Under the pieces are notes generated by a model. The model was given only the letters and a program-made list of their open reading frames with translations. It was not told the origin of the DNA and ran no database searches. Below are positions 1 through 7,300 of a DNA stretch of 33,857 bases, piece after piece (the first letter of the stretch is position 1; the number at the start of each line of letters is the position of its first letter). The DNA is from a virus. A program made the position numbers and the translations under genes. The stretch is taken from the IMG/VR virus record IMGVR_UViG_3300030102_002467, positions 1 to 33,857 of that record; one strand, given 5' to 3'.

Positions 1-98
1 ATCCTGTTTGGCACAGACGATAGAACAAAGCTCAACCTGATGTACAGGATGCTAAAGTCAGGGAAGCTAGAGGCAGAGCGTGTTGGTGGCACTTGGTT
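1..98. repeat. Terminal direct repeat, left copy
   Basis: These 98 bases are identical to 33758-33855. The next base differs (G at 99, A at 33856), and base 100 matches the last base of the window. This is what is expected of a circular or terminally redundant phage genome written as a linear contig. An open reading frame crosses the repeat in frame at both ends, which supports true continuity. The sequence alone cannot separate a physical terminal repeat from an assembly overlap of a circular permuted genome. Confidence 0.95.
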
Positions 99-147
99 GA
101 TACCACGCAAGGCTCTGGTGGAATTGCATGGTCAAGATAATTTGTGA
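1..147 (+). CDS. Excisionase-like HTH protein, C-terminal part (gene split by the contig ends)
   Basis: Frame 1 is open from base 1 to TGA at 145-147 and continues the gene starting at 33689. Joined, the product is about 71 residues. It has the layout of MerR-like excisionase/HTH_17 DNA-binding domains: a YTAKEA helix start, a second helix around LNLMYRML, and the typical wing with a G-GTWLIPRKAL ending. Such proteins act as directionality factors or as transcription regulators of phage operons. No integrase is present in the window, so a regulator role is as likely as excision. The stop is overlapped by the next gene, which starts at 128. Confidence 0.75.
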   Translation: MLFGTDDRTKLNLMYRMLKSGKLEAERVGGTWLIPRKALVELHGQDNL

Positions 148-301
148 TGACTGCGAAAAAGAAGCAGCAAAACAAGTCAAGCATGGCTACTTCTGTAAGG
201 ACTGTGCAATGCGAGTATTGTGGCAAGACCCACAACGTGATGTCTGGGGGGTGGGTATACAACGGAAACCAGATCCCTCTATGTCACAATGGGGTTTCTG
301 A
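128..301 (+). CDS. Small zinc-ribbon-like protein (57 aa)
   Basis: ATG at 128 lies inside the end of the excisionase-like gene; the stop TGA is at 299-301. The N-terminal half has two CxxC pairs (C6/C9 and C23/C26) about 13 residues apart, a typical small zinc ribbon. It is linked to the next gene by TGATG at 299-303, which favours real translation. The C-terminal 25 residues have no recognisable features, and the region is also open in another frame (144-365) that encodes a second Cys-rich peptide. One of the two may be spurious, or both may be used. No function can be given beyond probable zinc binding. Confidence 0.55.
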   Translation: MVKIICDDCEKEAAKQVKHGYFCKDCAMRVLWQDPQRDVWGVGIQRKPDPSMSQWGF

Positions 302-365
302 TGGCTGTTGTTTCACTAAGCACCGTCAAGACAGAGAAATGGAACGAGGCGAGGAATCACGCTGA
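144..365 (+). CDS. Alternative overlapping Cys-rich small protein (up to 73 aa)
   Basis: This frame starts with ATG at 144 (or 184) and ends with TGA at 363-365. Its middle carries CEYCGKTH followed about 22 residues later by LCHNG and then GCC, spacing that would suit a zinc-binding fold. It overlaps the ORFs at 128-301 and 301-561 in a different frame, which is unusual even for a compact phage. It is listed because the cysteine arrangement looks selected rather than random. A frameshift between this frame and that of 128-301 is another explanation. Confidence 0.4.
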   Translation: MMTAKKKQQNKSSMATSVRTVQCEYCGKTHNVMSGGWVYNGNQIPLCHNGVSDGCCFTKHRQDREMERGEESR

Positions 366-561
366 TGCGTACTATCGCTTCCTTGTTGTCTCTGGCTGGG
401 GTATGTACCGAATCGGTGAGGCTCATGGGATTGAGCCTTACTATCCCAAAGGAAAAGGGATGTTGCCGGATGGCACAATGGCTAGGGGGGTATGGACTGA
501 AGAGTATATGATAGACCAACTCACCCAGTATCTATACAACGGCGGAGAGTTTGTAATCTAA
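301..561 (+). CDS. Small hypothetical protein (86 aa), last gene of the plus-strand operon
   Basis: ATG at 301 overlaps the previous stop as TGATG. An in-frame ATG at 289 would add four residues, but the coupling favours 301. The product is rich in aromatic residues and glycine, with a MYRIGEAHGIEPYYPKGKG stretch in the middle, and has no membrane segment or motif I recognise. It is the last gene before the shared terminator at 565-586, placing it at the end of the recombination operon that crosses the contig junction. Function unknown. Confidence 0.6.
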   Translation: MAVVSLSTVKTEKWNEARNHADAYYRFLVVSGWGMYRIGEAHGIEPYYPKGKGMLPDGTMARGVWTEEYMIDQLTQYLYNGGEFVI

Positions 562-564
562 GAA

Positions 565-586
565 AAGGGGGCGTAACAGCCCCCTT
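565..586. terminator. Bidirectional intrinsic terminator between convergent operons
   Basis: AAGGGGGC (565-572), loop GTAACA, GCCCCCTT (579-586) form a perfect 8-bp GC-rich stem. On the plus strand it is followed, after a short gap, by eight T residues from 593; on the minus strand it runs straight into a T-rich tract. It lies four bases after the plus-strand operon ends (561) and four before the last minus-strand gene ends (590), so one hairpin can end both. Confidence 0.88.
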
Positions 587-589
587 ACC

Positions 590-700
590 CTACTTTTTTT
601 TCTTTGGCTTCTTACCAGCTTTCTTCATAGATATTGCTGTAGCCGCTTGCTTCTTCATCTTGGCAGACTTCATGCTGCCACCTGATCTTTTTCCGTACAT
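590..700 (-). CDS. Tiny Lys-rich protein (36 aa), last gene of the late operon
   Basis: ATG at 700 overlaps the stop of the preceding gene as TAATG; the stop TAG is at 590-592. The 36-residue product is highly basic, about a third lysine, with alternating Met/Lys and a terminal run of lysines. It starts MYGKRSGG, a beginning I associate with tiny proteins near lysis genes of marine phages, though I cannot name a family. Tight coupling to neighbours and position before the terminator argue that it is translated. A DNA- or RNA-binding or packaging-related role is only a guess from charge. Confidence 0.6.
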   Translation of the reverse strand: MYGKRSGGSMKSAKMKKQAATAISMKKAGKKPKKKK

Positions 701-828
701 TACTTCTTCCCCTTCTTTTTAGATGCTATGATTCGCTTTTGTAGTGCTGCTGGCAAAGTCTTTTGTTTTGCCGTCAGCATACCGTTGCCGCTCTTGTTCA
801 TACCTTTCTTCATCTTTTTCCCAGGCAT
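700..828 (-). CDS. Tiny Lys-rich protein (42 aa)
   Basis: ATG at 828 overlaps the upstream stop as TAATG, and its own stop (700-702) overlaps the next start in the same way. The product starts MPGKKMKKGMNKSG and ends KKKGKK, with a central MLTAKQKTLPAALQKRII segment likely to form one helix. It has no cysteine and no membrane segment. Similar small basic proteins are common near lysis genes of marine phages, from my memory of the group. Function unknown. The coupling chain with flanking genes is the best evidence of expression. Confidence 0.68.
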   Translation of the reverse strand: MPGKKMKKGMNKSGNGMLTAKQKTLPAALQKRIIASKKKGKK

Positions 829-1136
829 TATGCTTTCCTCTTCTTAGCTTTGTTGCGCTTGGATATTGCAGCCGCCTTCTTCCTTGCATCAGCCTTGCTG
901 CTTGCACCCCATGCCCTAAGAGACAGGAGTAACCTCGTTGGCTTACCATTTTTATATTCAGCCCCCCTCATATTACCCATTCTGGCTAGAAAACTTGCTC
1001 TGCGTGGGTTGTCACCCTTTTTTACAGGCGGCTTTAAGTTCATACCCTGCCTTCTGGCAGACGCCCTTCCCTTGGCGTTTAAGCCCCCAGATTTAGCTTT
1101 ACCTTCTTTGCGCTGCCAAGCAGGGGTTTTAGCCAT
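828..1136 (-). CDS. DUF6321-like small basic protein (102 aa)
   Basis: ATG at 1136 overlaps the end of the lysozyme gene by eight bases; the stop TAA is at 828-830. The sequence has the conserved pattern of a family frequent in cyanophages and marine phages: TPAWQRKEGK at the start, SGGLNAKGRASARRQG, LKPPVKKGDNPRRASFLARM, then LLLSLRAWGASSKADARKKA and a Lys-rich tail. I assign it to DUF6321 from memory, so the number needs checking. It is strongly cationic and has no membrane segment. The conserved PRR-SFLARM core suggests a structured nucleic-acid- or virion-associated protein, but its role is unknown. Confidence 0.85.
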   Translation of the reverse strand: MAKTPAWQRKEGKAKSGGLNAKGRASARRQGMNLKPPVKKGDNPRRASFLARMGNMRGAEYKNGKPTRLLLSLRAWGASSKADARKKAAAISKRNKAKKRKA

Positions 1137-1584
1137 GATCGCTCTCCACGGCCCTCATACGAGCAACCAAACGCTTTGCACGGTTAGGCACTTGGTCAAA
1201 CCAGTTGCTATCCACCATCTCATCTGCTGCCCTGTTCCAATCTTTTGAATCAACGCCAGCCTTCATGCCCTTGAATTTAGACAGACGAGGCAACCCCATG
1301 TTAAACATCATATTGGCTACAATAAGTTGCACTTCTTCTGGTAACTCGTCAAAATTTTCATACAGCCTTTTGCAATCCTCAAGAGTTACTGCAACATCTC
1401 TGCGAAACAAAGATTGTACACGTTCTTCTGATATGGCTGTACCAACGCTTAAAGCTGATTCTGGGTCTTGTGCTGTAACCAAATGACCTATGCCACAAGT
1501 AGGCAAGCCAAGATGGTCTAAGTATATCTCATACTTACAGCCTTCATCTTCAGCAAGTTCTATGCGTAACTGATCTATGTTCAT
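1129..1584 (-). CDS. Endolysin, T4-type lysozyme (GH24 muramidase, 151 aa)
   Basis: This enzyme cuts the beta-1,4 bond between N-acetylmuramic acid and N-acetylglucosamine in peptidoglycan to release progeny. The catalytic triad of T4 lysozyme (E11, D20, T26) is present with identical spacing as E14, D23 and T29, and the GIGH motif follows at 31-34. The length (151 aa) is slightly below T4 lysozyme's 164. No signal peptide or SAR segment is visible, so it should need a holin; a GTA-type holin gene lies upstream at 2187-2564. Its ATG overlaps the preceding stop as ATGA, and its 3' end overlaps the DUF6321-like gene. Confidence 0.93.
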   Translation of the reverse strand: MNIDQLRIELAEDEGCKYEIYLDHLGLPTCGIGHLVTAQDPESALSVGTAISEERVQSLFRRDVAVTLEDCKRLYENFDELPEEVQLIVANMMFNMGLPRLSKFKGMKAGVDSKDWNRAADEMVDSNWFDQVPNRAKRLVARMRAVESDHG

Positions 1585-1757
1585 TTGTTTTTCTTTGCTT
1601 TTGCCTGTGCAGTTTTAGACAAGTCTTTGAAGTGAAACAAACGCTTGGATGTTTTGCCATGTGATTTGCCAGAATGTAACTGACCATTTGGCATCTTGTG
1701 TGTGCCACCCTTGTGCAAAGTACCGTCTCTAAAATAATGTTTTACGCCTTTAGCCAT
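1581..1757 (-). CDS. Small basic His/Lys-rich protein (58 aa)
   Basis: ATG at 1757 overlaps the upstream stop as TAATG; the stop TGA at 1581-1583 overlaps the lysozyme start as ATGA. The product starts MAKGVKHYFRDGTLHKGG and has repeated HKGG/HKMPNGQLHSGKSHGK motifs rich in histidine, glycine and lysine, then an FHFKDLSK segment and a basic tail. The regular spacing of His could suit metal or nucleic-acid binding, but that is speculation. I recall similar proteins in marine phages without a known function. Coupling on both sides makes it a confident gene. Confidence 0.78.
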   Translation of the reverse strand: MAKGVKHYFRDGTLHKGGTHKMPNGQLHSGKSHGKTSKRLFHFKDLSKTAQAKAKKNK

Positions 1758-2005
1758 TACTTCTTCCTTTTCTTTGCAGTTGTTTTCTTTTTCTTCTTGC
1801 CACCTCTAAGTAAATCACTATCAGCTTTTCTTGCGCCACCCTTGCCAGACACAAAAGATTTAACCCTGCCCATAGCCCACTGATGCGCTGATACCTTGGG
1901 CCTAGAGCCACTGCCATAGTATGCGCCAAGGCCACGTTTATACACCTTGTTTAAAGTTGCAGAAGAAAACCTTGATGCTCCTGATATACTTGCAAACCTA
2001 GACAT
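1757..2005 (-). CDS. Small basic conserved phage protein (82 aa)
   Basis: ATG at 2005 overlaps the upstream stop as TGATG; a GTG at 2008 could add one residue. The core reads SGASRFSSATLNKVYKRG, then YYGSGSRPKVSAHQWAMGRV and SFVSGKGGARKAD, followed by a Lys-rich tail. The S-HQWAMGRV-SF pattern is one I have seen in small phage proteins of unknown function (possibly the DUF5824/DUF5872 type; the number is uncertain). It is basic, soluble-looking and part of the coupled chain around the lysozyme. Confidence 0.78.
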   Translation of the reverse strand: MSRFASISGASRFSSATLNKVYKRGLGAYYGSGSRPKVSAHQWAMGRVKSFVSGKGGARKADSDLLRGGKKKKKTTAKKRKK

Positions 2006-2190
2006 CACCCTCTGCTCCTCTGCTTGCTTATCCGATCCATCATGGCTGGTGTAAGCTTGCCCTGTCTGTAGAGCTTGGCAGTACGCTTTATTTCTGCCTC
2101 ACGCTTCTTTGGGTTCTTTGCGCCACGCACATACTTCTTTGGCACACCGCCCTTGGTTTTGGGTACTTTTGGAAACTTTCTCTTGCTCAT
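2005..2190 (-). CDS. Small Lys-rich conserved phage protein (61 aa)
   Basis: ATG at 2190 overlaps the holin stop as ATGA; its TGA overlaps the next start. The product opens with a very basic, proline-containing stretch (KRKFPKVPKTKGG, then VPKKYVRGAKNP) followed by one predicted helix with REAEIKRTAKLYRQGKLTPAMMDRI. I recall the KNP-REAEIKRTA-LY--GKLT pattern in many marine and environmental phage genomes, without a known role. It has no membrane segment, so it is not itself a lysis pore, although it sits between holin and lysozyme. Confidence 0.8.
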   Translation of the reverse strand: MSKRKFPKVPKTKGGVPKKYVRGAKNPKKREAEIKRTAKLYRQGKLTPAMMDRISKQRSRG

Positions 2191-2564
2191 TTCTTAAAAC
2201 CCTTTATGCCTCGTATGCCAAAGCTTGCTCCAATACTAGCATACATAGCCCACTGAAACCACTGTGGGGTGTTTTCTAAGGCTGCAAACCCCTGCTCTAC
2301 ATAAGGCTGTGTAAAGGGAATGAAGCACATAGCTATGATTATAATAAATAAAATTGTCCAAGCTTCGTCTTTCCAGCTATTGTCACTGGCCTGTGCCATA
2401 ATCTTTTCCCAGCCAGCCTCATGTGTAGCGGCAACCTTCATAACCTCTGCTTCTGCCTCTGCCTTTGCTTTGGCAACAGCACCTTTGGCCTTTGTCTGCT
2501 CTACTTTGGATTCCATCCATGACCCAGCTAGTGAAGCAATAGGCCCAATCAATGCTTGAATCAT
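2187..2564 (-). CDS. Holin of the GTA three-TM family (125 aa)
   Basis: Holins form lesions in the inner membrane that let the endolysin reach the peptidoglycan. The N-terminus is a short hydrophobic segment (IQALIGPIASLAGSW), followed by a charged Ala/Lys/Glu helix, the DEAWTILF entry into a strong membrane segment around 69-90, an FTQPYVEQGFAAL linker with TPQWFQWA, and a final membrane segment around 105-120 ending SFGIRGIKGF. This is the layout of GTA_holin_3TM, found in alphaproteobacterial gene transfer agents and phages. It is ATGA-coupled to both neighbours and lies about 600 bases upstream of the lysozyme gene. Confidence 0.88.
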   Translation of the reverse strand: MIQALIGPIASLAGSWMESKVEQTKAKGAVAKAKAEAEAEVMKVAATHEAGWEKIMAQASDNSWKDEAWTILFIIIIAMCFIPFTQPYVEQGFAALENTPQWFQWAMYASIGASFGIRGIKGFKK

Positions 2565-2767
2565 TCTATAAACTCCAAGATTTCACCGTTGAGAACCATA
2601 ACCTTATGCTCTTTGCATGACCACTTCTGATCAAAGTTATTAGTGTGGCCTACATTGCGCTTAATCTTACGCCGGACTGACAAGCACTCAGACAAAGACC
2701 TGTATGGCGTGTACTCCATCTTTTCGCCATTCATCACTAATAATAAAACAAACGTAAGCTCAACCAC
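2561..2767 (-). CDS. Small protein with hydrophobic N-terminus (68 aa), lysis block
   Basis: It starts with GTG at 2767, overlapping the preceding stop, and ends with ATGA coupling to the holin. The first 11 residues are hydrophobic (VELTFVLLLVM) and could act as a short signal or anchor; an ATG at residue 12 would remove them. Two cysteines (28 and 51) flank a basic central part, compatible with a disulfide if the protein is exported. Position between membrane proteins and the holin suggests a lysis-associated role such as a spanin-like part, but no lipobox is seen and no family is recognised. Confidence 0.65.
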   Translation of the reverse strand: MVELTFVLLLVMNGEKMEYTPYRSLSECLSVRRKIKRNVGHTNNFDQKWSCKEHKVMVLNGEILEFIE

Positions 2768-3155
2768 CGTTACGCATCTTTTCTAAGTTTTCTTCAAGAT
2801 TGCTAATACGCTTCTCATAAAACTCTAGTGTTAGTTTCTGTTGCTGATCATAAGGAGCCATGCCGCCTTCTATTTCATTCTGTAACTTTTCTAACTCAAC
2901 TGCCAAGTGCTCTATCAACATGAATTGTTCGCTATCTGCTGGCAAACTACCCATCTCACCTCTAGGCCATTTAATACGAAACTCTGTATTCTGCTCTAAA
3001 TCAGAACGCATCATAGTCTGATTAGTCTCTAAAGTGTTTAGCCTTTCAATAAGACCGAAGTAAGCCCACGTTGCCAAACTAGCTGCCGCAACCATGCTGA
3101 TGATGTTGCGTAAAGGTAATGCTACCTCTGTGTTCTCATTTAACTTTGCCGCCAT
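2760..3155 (-). CDS. Membrane-anchored coiled-coil protein (131 aa), lysis or virion accessory
   Basis: ATG at 3155 directly follows the upstream stop (TAA then ATG). Residues 16-37 form one membrane segment (NIISMVAAASLATWAYFGL), followed by a long, mostly helical region rich in Glu, Leu and Asn ending in a clear coiled coil (LEFYEKRISNLEENLEKM). A short N-terminal cytoplasmic tail with a large periplasmic coiled coil is the layout of inner-membrane spanins, but also of several unnamed marine phage proteins. No catalytic motif is seen. Membership of the lysis block is inferred from order. Confidence 0.75.
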   Translation of the reverse strand: MAAKLNENTEVALPLRNIISMVAAASLATWAYFGLIERLNTLETNQTMMRSDLEQNTEFRIKWPRGEMGSLPADSEQFMLIEHLAVELEKLQNEIEGGMAPYDQQQKLTLEFYEKRISNLEENLEKMRNGG

Positions 3156-3362
3156 TTACTTCTCTGAGTTTAACCACACAGCTAGGCTACCTGTCATAGC
3201 ACCTGTGACAACAGATATAAGGCTTGCTTGTTGTGTTGTAAGGTCAGGCTGAGATAACGCCCACTCGATGCACCTGATGTACACACCTGTCATGCACAAC
3301 ATCATAAAACGTGGCAGTATTTTTAGCTCTAATAACTTTCTAGCAACTTCTTCTGCACTCAT
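3156..3362 (-). CDS. Small two-TM membrane protein, holin-like (68 aa)
   Basis: ATG at 3362 overlaps the upstream stop as ATGA. The product has a short charged N-terminus, a first hydrophobic segment at about 17-36 (PRFMMLCMTGVYIRCIEWAL), a polar turn with SQPDLTTQQ, and a second segment at about 47-64 (LISVVTGAMTGSLAVWL). Size and topology fit a class II holin or a pinholin. A second holin candidate lies downstream at 2187-2564, so the two could act as holin and antiholin or in different steps. The pattern is one I recall from pelagiphage-like genomes. Confidence 0.77.
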   Translation of the reverse strand: MSAEEVARKLLELKILPRFMMLCMTGVYIRCIEWALSQPDLTTQQASLISVVTGAMTGSLAVWLNSEK

Positions 3363-3805
3363 TTAAAGCCCCCCTTTAGCCAAACTATCCAAGCAACCAA
3401 ACCACCTACCATAGCAGCTATAAGCAAAGAAACAAAGCCAAGGCCCAGTATCTCCATAATCTCTTCTCGCCTACGCCTAGCAAGCTCCTCTTGCACTCTG
3501 CGTTCCTTACGAGCCTTTGCTTGAAACTCTTGCCAATCTCTGTATAGACCAGCACGACCATAAAGCTGCATCCAGCTACGCAATTCACTCTCTTGCTGTC
3601 TTAACTTCTCAAGAGCAATAAACTCTTCCAAGTCACCCTTGTTAACACCGCCTTTTCTTTTCTTGTTTCCTTTACGCTTAAGTTCTTCTTTTGCAATAAT
3701 CAGGTCAGATATTGCTTTACCGCACCTTGTCAAGTCACCTGTGTTTTGGATCGTCTTCTTTATTATTGCAAACGCAGCGTTGGCTGCAGCTAACTCTGCA
3801 AGCAT
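3359..3805 (-). CDS. Coiled-coil protein with C-terminal membrane anchor (148 aa)
   Basis: The first 25 residues are Ala-rich and helical, the middle is strongly charged with long helices (KEELKRKGNKKRKGG, then LEEFIALEKLRQQESELRSW), and residues about 118-143 form a C-terminal membrane segment with a WIVWLKGG end. Tail-anchored, basic coiled-coil proteins at this position between tail fibre and lysis genes are common in marine podoviruses, in my recollection, and are usually left unnamed. It is ATGA-coupled to the holin-like gene downstream. A role in lysis or in membrane-linked assembly is possible. No enzyme motif is seen. Confidence 0.75.
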   Translation of the reverse strand: MLAELAAANAAFAIIKKTIQNTGDLTRCGKAISDLIIAKEELKRKGNKKRKGGVNKGDLEEFIALEKLRQQESELRSWMQLYGRAGLYRDWQEFQAKARKERRVQEELARRRREEIMEILGLGFVSLLIAAMVGGLVAWIVWLKGGFK

Positions 3806-3807
3806 TT

Positions 3808-4359
3808 TTATAACTCATCAGGCCAATCAGCTATGGGGGCGTTGCCAGTAGGCTGTGGCGGGTCTTGGCTGTCCATTGGCGTATCAAACAAAGCCATAAA
3901 AGCAGCATGGTCTGCTGCGTCTGTTATAGATTTTTCTATTGTGCCAGACTTAGTGCGAACAGCAGCCCTGTATGTTGTAACGTCAGATGGTATTGTTGCT
4001 TTGCTGTCCTCTGCTTTGCGTGTGACATACCAATCTGTTGGTGCAAGTAACCCTGCCGCTTGTTGCTTGATGATAGCCTTCCACTGGCTTTTAAGGCCCA
4101 CCGTCACTACCTGTTCACCCTTTTCATCTAAAATAGCCTTGTCGTTTTCATCAACAGCGTTGACATCATCCAATGCTTTAGGTGTGCTTGCATCCCAGTA
4201 AAACCTGTTATCAAAAGATGCTGGTGGGTCTTCCCACGCTAGCCCTGCCGCTTTCTTATCTGCGTCTGACCAGATAGCCCAGTTGGCAGGATGGGTTATG
4301 CCATCGGCAGACCAACTACGTCCTTCTCTAATTATTTTATTGCCTAACTTCCACGGCAT
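3808..4359 (-). CDS. Tail fibre assembly-like protein (183 aa)
   Basis: It lies directly downstream of two tail fibre genes and has a good Shine-Dalgarno (AGGAG) before ATG 4359. The first 90 residues hold a Trp-rich beta-type region (WKLGNKIIREGRSW, FDNRFYWD); the second half contains a KSQWKAIIKQQAAGLLAPTD helix, the WYVTRKAE motif and IPSDVTTYRAAVR. This latter half matches the pattern of phage tail fibre assembly chaperones, which help fold or trimerise the tip of an upstream fibre. The tip it serves would be that of the LamG/SPRY protein at 4372-7392. Function is inferred from pattern and position. Confidence 0.72.
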   Translation of the reverse strand: MPWKLGNKIIREGRSWSADGITHPANWAIWSDADKKAAGLAWEDPPASFDNRFYWDASTPKALDDVNAVDENDKAILDEKGEQVVTVGLKSQWKAIIKQQAAGLLAPTDWYVTRKAEDSKATIPSDVTTYRAAVRTKSGTIEKSITDAADHAAFMALFDTPMDSQDPPQPTGNAPIADWPDEL

Positions 4360-4371
4360 CGTTATCTCCTA

Positions 4372-7300
4372 TCATCGGGCGTTGGAATATTTTGCGGGTT
4401 GTTCTGCAAAGGCGAGGTAAATGTAAGTTTGCCCATTACCATTGAAGCCATTTCCATTTGTTCTTGGTTGAAATCCATTACTAAAAATGTGTAAAAGGTC
4501 ATTAGTGCTTTCAGCATTAGCGGCACTAGGTAACAGATATCTATTCGCTCCGTTGTAACCAAGACGCTTATTGTCAAATACAATCCAGTTTTGACCAGTA
4601 GCAGTTGTGGTTTTTAACAAAATCAGAGCCGGCCTAAATCCTGTTTGAACAAACACACCATCACTAGACGATCCATTGCCCGTGTATGAGCCGACCTTGC
4701 TGTAGCCATCAACCGAATGAAACGCATAGCAAACAAATTCACTGCCACTATTATTAATATTTAAATGAGACCCTAAACCAAAAACAGAAGATGTGGGTAA
4801 TGTATTCCAATTTCCTGTGCTAGTTGCTCCAGTTGTATCTAGTAGCAATCTTTGTGTGGTTGAAAACCCATCTACCCAAACAACCCAGTTATAGCTTGTA
4901 TCACGCCCCTTTATAATTAAAAATTCAGGTGTACTGTTTAAACCATGACCAACCGTAGCATTTGACCCTGTACCAGTATAAGTAATAATACTAAACCCCG
5001 CCTTAGTATTCGCAGACACAGACGATGTTATTGACCCATTGCTGTTGCTGACCGCAGAACCGCCAGCCAGCCAGTTCCATGCGACATAAGTATCACTGCT
5101 TGCATTTACAGCAGTGTTTGACCCCAAAGAAAATCCATTAGAATCAAATGATGTTAACCCAGTAGACTGTGTAAGTTCAGCATCTGTGGAATCAGACTTA
5201 ATTCTTTTTGTCGCTCCTCTTACTGAGTCAAAAATAGCGTGAGAAGGAGTTCCGCTTCGTTCTTTAATCCACACCCAATTGGGCTGAAAAGACAATGATG
5301 AAATGCTTTGTGATGTACCATTACCAGTATACAGCACCGTATTAAAATAATCTGCTGGTTCTTCGTCCTGTGCAGGGTCTATAGCAGGGTCAGGCAGGTT
5401 GGCTGAACAAAGAGCTAAGAAGCCAGACGGTGGGCTGTAAAAAAAGTCACCGATGCCATTGCCATCTGCATTACCTTGCGCTGTTTCTGTGCCAGCAAAT
5501 GAGCCGTCTTGACCAAAGTTGTAAATAGAAGAACTTGTATCTCCACCACTAGCATTTTGAAAATAAACTGGAAAATTAGAAGCATCAGGCACAGTTAAGC
5601 TAGAACCTAATTGAGAATTATTTTGATAAACATCTAATGTTCCACTGTCAGCATCATATGCTAAACCTATAATATCTCCAGTTGCCCAACCACTTGTTTT
5701 TGCTGTAACCAAACTGCCATTTGCATATAATCCACCACCGCTTGAATTAAGAGCATAAAAACCAGCACCACCAGAATAAACGCCAGCATCGGTAATAACA
5801 TTGTTTACTCCGTGCGTACCCCAGTAAACTGAAGCATAAGGCTCTGTTAACCTTACTTCCCAATACCATTTTCCAGAGGAAACTTCAAAAGTAGAACCAC
5901 CCGTTCCATTGCCGCCACCAGTTTTAAGGTTACCCTCAGAAAGAGTCATTACAGATTGTTTATTTAAAGAGTTTAGCACACACCAGTTATTCGTAGGGCT
6001 ATCTAACACCACATCTGTAGACTGTAAATTAGCAGGATTGAAATGATTGCCTACACCTGATGCATCAAGCCCATATCCCCCAGCTAATTCCTGAATCTCT
6101 GCATCTGTTAATACACGGTTGAATATCCTAATTTGGTCTAATACACAGGCATAAAAAACAGGTGAATATGCAAAATAAGCAAACGATGTCTCATTGCTGT
6201 ACGCAGTTGAGTCTGTTGTTGTGTCTGATCCTGCATAGTTTCCGTCTACCCATAACTTACCTGTAGCTGTTCCGCCGCTAACAGATTTTGTAAATGCAAA
6301 ATGATGCCACTCACCGTCTGTTATTACTTCTGAGCCTGTAACTGTAATGCTGTTCCCATTTGAAGCATGACCAGTAGCCGCCTCAAGATAACCGCTTCCT
6401 TGCGAGTAAATGGCAAAGTAACCACCACCAGTGCCAGCGTTTCCATCAAAAACCAAATATTGGTAAGTTGCTGAAACCTGAAACCAGCCAGAAACTGAAA
6501 TATCTATATCGGTAGCATGTGAACCCAAAAGATGAGTACCAGCTACCCACTTACTGCTTGTTCCATTGAAAACACCAGCTTGAGTTCCAACAATACCATC
6601 AGTAAATGTAACGCTTGTCGTTGTTCCGTTGTAATTGCCGCCAGCATCAACAATGCTTCCATCGAATAAATAGGTAGCTACAGCGGATGAGTCACCGAAA
6701 ATATCGTGTGTTGTGTAGGCACTATCCGTGCCTAAATCCCCAGATTCTTTAAAAGTTAGATGAAACCCGTTTGTACCGTATGAGCCAGAATATTCTTTAG
6801 GTATCCAAATGCCAGCTTTTGTTTCACCAAATGAAGTAGGGTTTAGACTAGTTCCGTCAACAAAGTGCATCTCTGCTATATAACCATCGAAATGTTGACC
6901 AGTTCCCCCAAACCTTCCTATATTATGTGCTACTGTGTGGTTAAAATAACCGTTTGTGCTGGCCCTTGTTTCAGTCTGTAAATCTTGTTGGACGCCGTTA
7001 ACATAAATCTCAGAACTTGACCCGCTTCTTTGAACTAGGATGTGATACCAAGCAGACGTGTCTCTAAATGAACCGGACGTTTTTAGATGGTTTTGAACTG
7101 AACCACCGATGAAGTATATGTATCTGATACAGTCGTCACTATCAAATCTAATGTATTCAAAGTCATTTGCCCCAGAATATGCACTAAACATGTTAGCTGA
7201 AGAATAACTTAAATTCCCACGCTTTATCCACGCACTCCATGTCCATGTTGTTCTGTTAGATGAAGATGAAGGCGTTCGAGTAAGCTGTGGGCTATCACCA

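Noticed and set aside
763-1248. 161-residue plus-strand reading frame over the DUF6321-like and lysozyme genes
   Set aside because: It is antisense to two well supported genes, and its composition (Leu/Pro/Ala-rich) is that expected of the complement of their codons; no ribosome-binding site or motif.
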